From NCBI GenBank assembly GCA_037043235.1, contig JAWRVZ010000048.1:2486001-2550000 (forward strand): DNA of 64,000 bases, written 5' to 3'. The translations under genes and the position numbers were made by a program. Below the pieces are notes generated by a model. It saw nothing but the letters and a program-made list of their open reading frames with translations. It had not been told where the DNA came from and did not search any database. This document shows, piece after piece, positions 38,448 through 48,099 of this stretch. The first letter of the stretch is position 1. Each line of letters opens with the position of its first letter. Source of the stretch: Rhodeus uyekii. Its lineage: Eukaryota; Chordata; Actinopteri; Cypriniformes; Acheilognathidae.

Positions 38448-38703
38448 TTAACATTTAGGGAACACTGTTGACTATGAACTAGTTGCTTATTAGCATGCAT
38501 GTTACTATTGCATTGCCTGTTTATTGATACTTAAAAAGTCTAAATTAATGCATAATAACTCATTCTGCATGGCCATATTTGAAAACCCCCTACCAAGACA
38601 TAATCACTACAACAACTAATATACATACCACTAAAAAGACATAATTAGGAGTGTATTGAGGGGAACTCCTGGTGAATATGTGTTCCCTAATCTAAAGTGT
38701 TAT
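38448..38703. mobile_element. Short inverted-repeat (MITE-like) element
   Basis: It starts 'ttaacatttagggaacac' and ends 'gtgttccctaatctaaagtg' plus 'tta', giving imperfect terminal inverted repeats of about 20 bp. Internal 'actagttgcttattagcatg' and 'aattaggagtgtattgaggg' match, from memory, a family widely dispersed in fish. It is about 256 bp and non-coding. Confidence 0.65.
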
Positions 38704-41638
38704 CAAAGACTGAAATGGTATTTTCACCTGAAACATAAAATAATAGTCTTCTTTTATTTATAGCTTTGAAAAATCATTTCTTTACAGTTTACACTGGCAA
38801 AGAGTATAAGCGCTTTCTTTGGGAGTGAAGACGACATGTTTCAAACTATTTCAATCCAATCATCTATACCAATATTTACTGATGTTTTGCTGGAATGCAG
38901 CTTTATTTTCTTGCTTCAAACTATTTCCCCCGCAGTGAAGAATCAGTTGACTGTGTTACAAACGGATTGCTTCTTCAAGTCAAGACATTATTGCCATTCA
39001 ATCTCGTGCATATGTGGGTCTTGATGCAATATCTCTGAAGAATTGCATTCATTTATGTTGGTAAACAATGGAGAGAATACACATTAATTACTATCTGCAT
39101 CATCATATGCAAAGTCTCAAAAATGCTACATAAATAACATTAGCATTACTTTTCATTGCACTATATTTGTGTCTCACTTAAGATCACTGGCACTTTCCAC
39201 CTAAAACATACATTAAGAGTTTCAATTTCAGGTGCAAAGGTTTATAGTGAGTGTGGGTTTACTATAAATCACACTTAAAAGGTTAGTGAGCAATTTGAGC
39301 AAAAAGTTTGTTCCTAAAATGGTCTTTTGTGTTGAATTATGTAAATGCATCCTGCTTGGAAACAGCCACGCTTTCATTCCTATTTATAAAGAGAATCCAT
39401 TACAAATTTCAAAGCATTTATTATATTTTTAAAGATTTCTAGACAGGGAGTCATTTCCATGCAAGAGAGTGTGCGTTCCATATACGCGGTCAAAACATGG
39501 GGACGTTTGTATATTAAACTCATTATCTCAGTGTGTAAGTGCAGTTTACATAACTTAACAAGAAGGAACGTGTATGCCGAACAAATTCAAAGGTCAAGAG
39601 CCGTGGAGAAAATGTTCTCTGAAGATACTCATTTGAAGTGACAAAGTACAGAATGTGCACAGAAAAAAAAAAATAGTTTCAATAATCTGTCCATCCTCAG
39701 TTCTTTCCATAGATATGAAAAGCAAAAATCTGTCATATTTATGCATTTTTCTGTTTGATGTACAATGTTGCTTCAAAACTTTGTGACTATTGAAAATGTA
39801 TATCTTATAAAGTCTAACCCGTCAGAATCAAGTATTACACAGCACCATGTTAAGTTGATTTCATGTTTGATCACATCTAATCTAACAGTTGACATGACCA
39901 GAGAAGGTACGGGGAAAGTGTGGCCTACAGATACCGTAAGGTTTGTGGAACAGTGGCTATTTTGGCTGAATCTGCATCTTGAGTGTACTATGCTGAGTGG
40001 GACTTTCTGAAAGATTACGTTAATGGTATTTCAGTTCAGGAGATTTGTCCTTCACAACAGAAAATGTCCTATAACTGTAGCCGTTTAATACGATTAGCCA
40101 CAGCCTGTGACTTAAATAATTTAATGCATCTTAGTGGTTAATTTCGATGCCACGCTAAAGATGTTGTAGATGTCACACTTGCTTACTGTCTTCATTGGAA
40201 TGGTAAGGGAGGTGGACGTTATGAATTAGCATATAAAAGAGGACAAAGGAGGAGATTCCTTAGGACATGCGAGCTTTAGCATGCTAGAGTTAATTCTATT
40301 TACACTCGGAGCGCTCAGCGGCTCTTGAGGTGTAATTGGAGCTGAGCCCTTAAAAATCTTCGGCCGGCAGTTGAAGAGCGTGATGTGTTTTAGAACGCGT
40401 GTAGCTCTGGTCTTCAGGCCATGTGAGTGTGCATTCGGATAATTCAGTGTGGTAAACCATGCTAGACATGCTTGGATCTCATTGCATTACCTAATAAACT
40501 AAAATAAAAATTCAAACCAAATTTGAGTTGCTGTTTTTTTTTTTCTCAGGGATGTTTAACCAGCTACTCTGGCACTGATATTTACAACAGATGTCACACG
40601 TTCCATTTGATACAACACTGAAGACCCAAAAATGAACAGACAACAAGTTCCAGAAAGACATTATAATAAAATAAACTTTGGTTACAAAGTTACAAACGGG
40701 CGTTACACACAAACAACAACCAACACTGAAGGGTGAACAAGAGGAAATAAATGCACAGAGATCATGATAATATAATGAACAGGTGTTATGATTAGAGTTG
40801 GCGTCCACTGAAACTGATACAAACTTTGTTTTGACAAATGTTTTGCTCAAAAAGAAATCGTAATAAATATCGGCATTATTTGGCATTACACTGCGATGAT
40901 ATTTCAACAATAATCAATTTATATTATACGATATTATAATATTATTGTCTCTAGCTTTCCTTGTTTATTTTGTCTTTGTTTTTTAACAATATATTGAACA
41001 ATTATTTTTTGTATCATTGCAATATTAAACCAATTCTAATTTGTTTAAAGTGTTATTATTTATTTATCTTTTTTTGAACATTATTGTTTTATCAATCAAA
41101 TCCTAGCATGGCTAGATTTGGTGCTTTTCCTTTTTCTGATATTTAGTAAACAAATGCACTGATATTCATACATCTCTACGTGTGACTTCAGCTGTCATAC
41201 TTTTGTGGCTTGCATTATATTTATCTGCCACTGTACAGTATATCAGCCTCCAGGTGACAAATCAGTAACCCAAGGTTGAAGGTTGGCTGTCATTTATCTT
41301 ATCTGTCTCCCACTGAAAATCAGGGATTAGAAGTAAAATCTTGCTCCATTTAAGCTTAGAAGTTTTATGATCTCTGCCTTAAGGGTGAGATGGTTGATTG
41401 AGCATTGGCTGCATGGCTTATATCTCTCTCAATTAACTTCTGTAAATGACAACACGCAATATAACATTTTAACTTTTCCTTTGTGCAAAGTAAATTAGCA
41501 GCAATTTTAATTGACACGTTCTCTGTGTCCATTATGCAAAATGTAACTGAGCTATAGGATGTAACAAGTTAAATGTGTGTTGAACTGCATACAGATGGCA
41601 AAAGCTTCTTTTACCGAATTACACTGCCCTCTATGGGC

Positions 41639-41639
<1 letters not shown>
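38704..41639. other. Intergenic DNA, no gene recognised
   Basis: Largely AT-rich. The segment 40180-40480 is less AT-rich and repeat-poor. A 132-codon minus frame at 40512-40910 is Cys/Phe-rich without a recognisable domain and is treated as fortuitous. Confidence 0.5.
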
Positions 41640-41686
<47 letters not shown>

Positions 41687-41735
41687 CTCTCTCACTCACT
41701 CACTCACTCACACACACTCACACACACATACACTG
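41640..41735. repeat. Composite (TC)n/(CA)n/(CACT)n microsatellite
   Basis: A (TC)n run, about 15 CA units, (TC)n again, several CACT units and mixed CA motifs follow each other over about 95 bp. Confidence 0.95.
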
Positions 41736-41979
41736 TGCCTTTTTTCCTCCTCTTCTTTCTCTCTCCGATTGTCTTACCATCGCCATCACCCTTCAATTAT
41801 TCGGTTGCGTAAAATAAGCTAGAGAGAGGGCAGTGTGCGAGCGACATATTGTGCACCAAGCTCTTATTTAAAGTCCTCTCATAAATATTCCACCCTGCCC
41901 TAAATTTACAATTGATCTGACGACAGTACAGCAACAGTGAGCCAATGGAAATCCAAGTTACACTAGTTGAAACACTAGT

Positions 41980-42868
41980 TAAGATGGCAACACATCTCCA
42001 ACGACGGATTTATGGGAACCTCTTGCCAAAACAAAAATAAAACAAAAATATGAAAACAGACAACACGGCATTGGAGGAAGCAGAAATCAGCGAAGAAATC
42101 ACATGCCCATCCGGCAATATTCAACGCGATACCAGCCGTGCCACACACAAGCGTCTCGGGGATGCGTACTTTGCGCGTCCGTTTCTGAGAAAAAAGAGAG
42201 ACTGCCTTGCTTGTGGATACATTCCGTTTAAAATGGACTCTGCGTTGGTTGGATTTTGCCGGGGAATGGCAATGCACATCAAGAGAAATCCCTAAACTTG
42301 CGTTTTTCCCCTCTCAGCCTGCTGACCATCACGTTTCCAGGGAGAGTTTGTGATACCCAGGCTGATCACGAACCACTTCACGGATTATTATACAGTCGGG
42401 CTAAAGAGAGACCGGTGTCTTCAAGGTTATGGATTGGCCGTACTCATTATGTTTTCGAATTTACCACGTTTAAGCTGGTAAGCATCATGGATTGTCTTCC
42501 AAAGCAAAGCAAAGCAAGCGATCTCGTACGAAGCCCCGTTTTCCTGCGGATGGAGCTGTCCGTGGTGCTGAAACGCTGCTATATCGATGCCATAGAAAAC
42601 TTGGGATGTCTTTTGAAATATTCAGTTATATATGCGTTACACAACTTCATATGTGTTTCAAAAGCTTCAGGCGTTCGATTTAAGTGCCTCAATTATGAAG
42701 CATTGCGCGTTGCTTTGGAAAGACCGGCTTGGGTGCGCGATGAATGAGCTGTTTTGTGATGAATTGGCTCAGTTATTTAATTAATTGTTTGTCTTTTGAT
42801 TCAAAATGTAGATTAACGCAGGTATTATAGACTTTTGGGTCGTTCTATAGCGCATTAGACTTATGTGC

Positions 42869-42904
<36 letters not shown>

Positions 42905-43260
42905 TTTGTGCGTCCAAGTGTGTGTTTATGTGGGAGAGCGGGGGGAGAAAGAGAGGGAGAGTGTGAGAGAGAGGTTGATTAGAATGAATACAAATGATTC
43001 TTTACAATAAAATGGTTTAATGTAGTATTGTTTGCTCCCCATCAAGATGGAATCGGGTTATAATCGATGACGTCGCGTTTTGATTTTAATCAACTCGCGT
43101 CTTTGTCGCCTAAGGGATGAGCTATGACTGTCACATACAGCATCAAAGGGAGAAATTCAACATAGGCACCTTTGTGAAGCGTAAATGTGTCGTGCACTCC
43201 GAGGTTTAACTTCGATACTCGTTGAGAGTTGATAAAATCTGAAGTCGTCGGATATGTGGG
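41980..43260 (+). promoter_or_regulatory. slitrk5: Candidate slitrk5 promoter and non-coding first exon
   Basis: This is the most CpG-rich part of the window, especially 42050-42750 ('cgcgatacc', 'gcgcgtccg'). It is followed by a GT repeat, a GA-rich stretch (42940-42975) and a CRE-like TGACGTCG at 43068-43075. It ends in a strong splice-donor sequence, GGG|GTGAGTAC, at 43260/43261. SLITRK genes typically have a non-coding exon upstream of a single coding exon, so exon 1 plausibly ends at 43260. The transcription start cannot be placed from sequence. A 163-codon frame here (42256-42747) has no protein-like features. Confidence 0.45.
42871..42903. repeat. (GT)n microsatellite
   Basis: About 15 GT units within the candidate promoter/exon 1 block. 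Confidence 0.95.
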
Positions 43261-44042
43261 GTGAGTACGGATGTATACATTCATTTATTTTTATTTGTTT
43301 TATTTTTTAGAGGTATGTGCATTTCTCTCTGTTTTGAGGAATAAGAGTTACGTGATATTTGAAAGCGATTTGCTGAGTGACATTGATATGTAGATTTGCT
43401 TATTTGTCTCGTTCAACGGCAGATTTTCAAATTGGAAACCATGGAAATGTCGATTTGTTCAGTGCATGAGCAACTGGCTTTACGTTTTGCCTCTTTGAGT
43501 TGAGATGCCGCCGGATAATATGTTGGAAATGCATTCCCAAATTGCGCATTGGAGAGTATTTGTGCCAGTCGATGTTAGTCTGAATTTCAAAGCAGCGTTA
43601 ACATCCTCTCTTTTTTCCCCTCTTCGTTCTCCCCTCTATGTCTTCATAAATGTGCCTGAGTGTCGTGATGAAAAGAATGTGGTTGTATTTGAAATACCAT
43701 GAGCATTACATAACATACAAGATATATTGCATTGGATTAATCAATGCATCTGATAGATATGGTTGATACTAAAATGACATTGAACCATTGAACACTGCAA
43801 AGTTTAGGCTCAAGATCAGTGCACATTGGTTAATTCATATCAGCATGTGTTTTTGCATTTGCATAGGGGCACTTTGCTATTCATAAATTGGAAAGATGTG
43901 TTTTTTTTTTGTATATTTTTTTATTTATTTTTTTATATTATTCTTGTAACATCTTGTGATTGCCCACCACTTAATGTGATTTGTAGATGTAGATATTGCA
44001 TGTTCATGTAACAGACATTCATCACGTCTTTTCCTTTTCTAG
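43261..44042 (+). other. slitrk5: Candidate 5' UTR intron of slitrk5
   Basis: The donor GTGAGTAC at 43261 and the acceptor 'cgtcttttccttttctag' ending at 44042 are both close to consensus and on the coding strand, giving a 782-bp intron. The acceptor has a clean pyrimidine tract and lies 57 bp before the start codon. The interval is AT-rich with T-runs, as introns often are. The acceptor is well supported; the donor choice is a prediction. Confidence 0.55.
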
Positions 44043-44075
44043 ATGACACCCCAAACTACAACTGCACTACCGTGA
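44043..44075 (+). promoter_or_regulatory. Upstream ORF (10 codons) in the slitrk5 leader
   Basis: An ATG lies at the very first base of the inferred coding exon, followed by nine codons and TGA (44073-44075). It ends 24 bp before the main ATG and is in the same frame. It may reduce or tune translation from the main start. The codons between the TGA and the main ATG encode Leu-His-Lys-Lys just before Met. Confidence 0.6.
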
Positions 44076-44099
44076 GCTGGGCCATTCCTGCACAAGAAA

Positions 44100-46703
44100 A
44101 TGCATATCTGGATACTGAAAATAATATTGCTGGTTGCCACATCTCTTAGTCTGGTTGAGATGTATGACAATTATGGGGAGATCTGTAGGAATCTGTGCAC
44201 TTGCGATGAGAAGGAAGGCATTCTGACGGTCAGTTGTGAGAACAGGGGCATTGTGCGACTGTCGGAAATAAGCCCGGTGCAGTTTTCTATGTACCATCTT
44301 TTACTGACAGGTAATTTGCTAAAAAGATTGTCTGTCAATGACTTCATCAACTATACTGGAGTTACCATTTTGCATTTAGGTAATAATGACATATCTGAGG
44401 TGGAGACTGGGTCGTTCAACGGACTCCAGGGATTAAAGCGATTACATTTGAACAATAACAAAATAGACATTCTTAGGGACGACACTTTCGTCGGACTGGA
44501 GAGCCTAGAATACCTGCAGATTGACTACAATTTTATTAGCACTATTGAACCTAATGCTCTGAGCAGGCTTCATCAACTGACTGTGCTGATTCTCAATGAC
44601 AACTTGTTGTCCTCTCTGCCCACAAACATTTTCCGGAACGTGCCCTTGACGCACCTGGACCTTAGGGGAAACCGCTTAAAAATGTTCCCTTACATTGGCC
44701 TTTTGGAGCATATGGACAAGGTAGTGGAATTACAGCTTGAGGAAAATCCTTGGAACTGCTCTTGCGAGCTCATTGCCCTGAAGGCTTGGCTGGAGAGCAT
44801 TGCCTACACTGCTCTGGTGGGGGAAGTGGTTTGTGAGACTCCTTTCAGGCTCCATGGCAGGGATCTGGACGAGGTCTCAAAGCAGGAATTGTGTCCTAGA
44901 AGGGCCATATCAGAGTACGAGATGCGCCCTCCTCCCCCGCTCAGCACCAGCAGCTATTTCCAGACCACGCCAGCAGCCGTGACGGCATCAGCCACGTCTT
45001 CAGCTGTCCTGCGATCCTCATCTAGGCCGACCAAGGGCACCCGCCAATCCAGCAAAACCAAGACCAAGCCCACTTCTCGAATCCCAGCCAACCCCTACAA
45101 CTATGGGCCCATCATTGCTTTTCAGACCAAATCTCCCGTGCCTTTGGACTGTCCCACCACCTGTACATGCAATCTACAAATATCCGACCTGGGACTAAAT
45201 GTCAACTGCCAGGAAAGGAAGATCGAAAATATTTCAGATCTTAAGCCCAAGCCATACAACCCTAAAAAGATGTACCTTACGGGGAACTACATTCCCGTAG
45301 TACGTAGATCTGACTTTGTGGAGGCTGAGGGACTGGATTTATTGCACCTGGGAAACAATCGGATAGCACTCATACATGACAGAGCCTTTGGGGATTTAAT
45401 TAACCTGCGTAGGCTGTACTTGAATGGCAATTTGATTGACAGACTCACAGCAGATATGTTCTTTGGGCTAAAGAGTCTGCAGTACTTGTATTTAGAATAT
45501 AATAAGATTAGAGAGATTGTAGGTGGCACTTTCCGCTTTGTGCCCAATCTTCAGCTACTTTTCCTCAATAACAATCTTTTAAAAACATTGCCAGGAGGCA
45601 TCTTCTCTAGTCTGTCTCTCTCCCGCCTCAATCTTCGCAGCAACCAATTTCAAAACCTGCCTGTGAGTGGAGTCCTGGACCAGCTGAAAGCTTTGGTTCA
45701 GATTGACCTGTTTGAGAACCCTTGGGATTGCACCTGTGATGTGGTTGGCATGAAGATCTGGTTGGAGCAGCTGAACACTGGAACGGTGGTGAATGACGTC
45801 AAATGTGTGACACCCAAGCGGCTTGTGGGGCAGGATGTGCGGGTTGTCCCCTCTGAGCAGTTATGTCCAGATTACTCTGACATCATCGTATCCACCGTGG
45901 TTCCTTCTGAGGAGCCTTCAGCAGACAGGATCACCACCACCGAGACACCCCAGAGGTTTAACACCACTTCCAGTAATGTTCCTTTGTCTGTTCTGATCCT
46001 CAGCCTCCTCCTTGTTTTCATAATGTCCGTGTTTGTGGCAGCCGGCCTGTTTGTGGTGGTGATGAAGAGGCGCAAAAAGTCTCAGAGCGACCGTACCAGC
46101 ACAAACAACTCGGATGTGAGCTCCTTCAACCTGCAGTACAATCTCTATAGCAATCGATCTGTCCCCAAGGTCAAGGCCCCAGCGGGTCACGTCTATGAGT
46201 ACATCCCCCATCCTTTAGGTCACATGTGCAAAAACCCAATCTACAGGTCCCGGGAAGGGAATGCCGTGGAGGATTACCCGGATCTGCATGAGCTCAAGGT
46301 CACCTACAGGAGTAATGCTGACGAGGAGCAGGAGGTCACCTTGAGAAGTCCCAATTACACAGTGAGCACCATCGAGCCTCGTGAGCAACCTTCTCCTGTT
46401 CAGGATGCAGATCACTTCTTCAGAGGGATTCTGGACCCGGATAAATCTCCATCGGTTGCTGGCAGCAGGTTTGAGTACAAGTACACTGGCCCCGTCCCGT
46501 ACACGTACCAACCAAACTTCGACGTGAGGCGCCAGTTCTTACATCCTGAAGGAATACGAGAGACTATGCTATATGGTACAGCGCCAAGTACTGTCTTTGT
46601 GGAGCCCAATAGAAATGACTATTTGGAACTAAAGGCAAAACTTCAAATAGAGCCGGACTACCTCGAAGTTCTTGAGAAACAGACAACACAGAGCCAGTTT
46701 TAA
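44100..46703 (+). CDS. slitrk5: SLIT and NTRK-like protein 5 (SLITRK5)
   Basis: A neuronal type I membrane adhesion protein. In mammals SLITRK5 binds presynaptic receptor phosphatase PTP-delta, organises synapses and affects TrkB trafficking. Visible order: signal peptide (1-20); LRRNT with Cys29/33/35/46; about six leucine-rich repeats (63-205); LRRCT 'NPWNCSC' (Cys220/222/245/265); Ser/Thr/Pro-rich linker (270-345); second LRRNT (Cys351/355/357/370); six repeats (388-525); LRRCT 'NPWDCTC' (Cys544/546/569/589); membrane segment 627-655; basic stop KRRKK; and a cytoplasmic tail ending EPDYLEVLEKQT, the Trk-like tyrosine motif. Possible N-glycosylation sites are Asn84, 219, 377 and 621. Sequence such as 'CETPFRLHGRDLDEVSKQEL' identifies SLITRK5 rather than SLITRK1-4 or 6. 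At 867 aa it is about 90 shorter than human (958), mainly lacking low-complexity tail segments. The start at 44100 has A at -3. The reading frame is intact; 5a versus 5b is unresolved. Confidence 0.98.
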   Translation: MHIWILKIILLVATSLSLVEMYDNYGEICRNLCTCDEKEGILTVSCENRGIVRLSEISPVQFSMYHLLLTGNLLKRLSVNDFINYTGVTILHLGNNDISEVETGSFNGLQGLKRLHLNNNKIDILRDDTFVGLESLEYLQIDYNFISTIEPNALSRLHQLTVLILNDNLLSSLPTNIFRNVPLTHLDLRGNRLKMFPYIGLLEHMDKVVELQLEENPWNCSCELIALKAWLESIAYTALVGEVVCETPFRLHGRDLDEVSKQELCPRRAISEYEMRPPPPLSTSSYFQTTPAAVTASATSSAVLRSSSRPTKGTRQSSKTKTKPTSRIPANPYNYGPIIAFQTKSPVPLDCPTTCTCNLQISDLGLNVNCQERKIENISDLKPKPYNPKKMYLTGNYIPVVRRSDFVEAEGLDLLHLGNNRIALIHDRAFGDLINLRRLYLNGNLIDRLTADMFFGLKSLQYLYLEYNKIREIVGGTFRFVPNLQLLFLNNNLLKTLPGGIFSSLSLSRLNLRSNQFQNLPVSGVLDQLKALVQIDLFENPWDCTCDVVGMKIWLEQLNTGTVVNDVKCVTPKRLVGQDVRVVPSEQLCPDYSDIIVSTVVPSEEPSADRITTTETPQRFNTTSSNVPLSVLILSLLLVFIMSVFVAAGLFVVVMKRRKKSQSDRTSTNNSDVSSFNLQYNLYSNRSVPKVKAPAGHVYEYIPHPLGHMCKNPIYRSREGNAVEDYPDLHELKVTYRSNADEEQEVTLRSPNYTVSTIEPREQPSPVQDADHFFRGILDPDKSPSVAGSRFEYKYTGPVPYTYQPNFDVRRQFLHPEGIRETMLYGTAPSTVFVEPNRNDYLELKAKLQIEPDYLEVLEKQTTQSQF

Positions 46704-47103
46704 ATCCTGGTCTATCTATAAATGCAGTAGAAGCATTTTCCCCTTATACTGACTCAAACTGAAGGGTGCCTTGGCACAATATACACCAACTTAAAGAAAA
46801 AAAAATCCAAAACCTTCAGTGGGGTGTGCCGAACTATGTTACTTTAATTTCAGAACCTCATGGCATTACAAAAATAACTAAGAATGAAAATAAATCAATA
46901 GAGCTCGCAGAACTTGGATGAAAGCACGAGATGTGATATAAAACTTGCGATGCAAAATCTATTTTTTTAAGTCGATGATTGAATAAGCATAAATCTAAGT
47001 GTACAAGTTAATCTCACCCGAATACATTTTCAGGAAAATAATCAAATGACTATTGTGAATCGAAGGGGGTCGGGGAGGGGTTTCACACACAAGAACAAAA
47101 GAA

Positions 47104-47123
47104 GGGGGGGGGGGGGGGGGGGG
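47104..47123. repeat. Run of 20 G
   Basis: An uninterrupted homopolymer within the probable slitrk5 3' UTR. It could form an RNA or DNA G-quadruplex. The length is prone to sequencing error. Confidence 0.9.
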
Positions 47124-47730
47124 TACTTTCTGACAGAAACACTATACAGCAGCGCATCCAATCGAGCAGGACACTTTCTCTGCTTTAGTCTGTAAGTAAG
47201 TACTGTATTTATTGGTATACTCTTTGCCATGTATTTTCAACATTTTTTCAATGCTCATCAATATTATGTGTGTCATGTCCCATGATTCTCTGTACGGACA
47301 TTTTGTTTGTAGTTTCCGATCACTTACTGTAGCTTGCATTGTACAAGTGGCTTTTTTTGAGCAGTGGCACACCCCAATGTCGAAGAGAGACTTTGCATCA
47401 TTTAATGATTTCAAAGGAAAAGTGTCTTTGTATGCTGTCTGCACTTTTTTGGAAGATGGAAGGCCACAGGGTCTTCCCAGCTAACATTAGAATAAATATT
47501 ATATATTAAAAATGAATATATGTATTCATTCTTAATATGTATTTTTAAAAACGTTATATCAAAATTCATAAATAATAATTGAAGTAATAATTATGTTGTG
47601 TAATACTGATATTTTAATGTAACACCTATTTTTATACAAGCATTCGCAATTCTCTTTCCCTTATCGTTTTCATTGTTTTGATTGCTTTGCACTTATTGCA
47701 CTATATTGACCAAAATATGTTAATGTCATC

Positions 47731-47736
47731 AATAAA
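47731..47736 (+). promoter_or_regulatory. slitrk5: Likely poly(A) signal AATAAA of slitrk5
   Basis: A canonical hexamer with a U/GU-rich stretch downstream ('tttgttgg', 47760-47767). A second canonical hexamer upstream (47491-47496) could be used alternatively. Confidence 0.5.
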
Positions 47737-47755
47737 TATGATGTCCGGTTCTTAT

Positions 47756-48099
47756 AGATCTTTGTTGGAAATTCAAACGAGCTTGATAACAGCTTTCGAC
47801 CAGGTAACCAACGATTGCAGGCCCATTGTAAGCGAACAGGAGTTAATTCAGTAGCTCAGATCAATACACCGAGCTGATACTCGGATAGTTCACTCAGATA
47901 GTTTGTATGTATTGGTTCTGCTCACAAACCCTTTATTCTTCAAGCTGGAGAGTAGCGCACACAATTCCGCACTAAACAGGGTAAGCTACTCCTAGGGTGT
48001 GGAAAAGAAGAAGAAATCGATAAGAGCTATTCTGTCTTATGCTAACAACAGAGGCAAGCTATTATTCCGAACAGGTGAAACTATTGCATTCTTGCATGA
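47756..48099. other. Intergenic DNA after slitrk5
   Basis: No gene or element is recognised. Confidence 0.5.

Larger units (their letters stand above)
46704..47755 (+). other. slitrk5: Probable slitrk5 3' UTR
   Basis: The region after the stop is non-coding. AATAAA occurs at 47491-47496 and 47731-47736. The second has the better downstream context, with 'tttgttgg' about 25 bp later, so the transcript probably ends near 47755. A 7-base match to the miR-124 seed (GTGCCTT) is at 46766-46772. A 20-G run at 47104-47123 would also lie in the RNA. The extent is inferred. Confidence 0.6.

Noticed and set aside
40512..40910. 132-codon minus-strand frame
   Set aside because: It is Phe/Cys/Ser-rich, as AT-rich non-coding DNA gives, and has no motif or splice support.
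41573..41822. Two overlapping frames with Thr-His and Leu-Ser repeats
   Set aside because: They derive from the CA/TC microsatellite and have no unique protein sequence.
42256..42747. 163-codon open frame upstream of slitrk5
   Set aside because: It lies in the CpG-richer promoter block, where stops are rarer. It has no domain, signal peptide or family resemblance, and another frame is also open in the same interval.
45287..46609. Minus-strand open frames inside slitrk5
   Set aside because: They are antisense shadows of the conserved coding exon.
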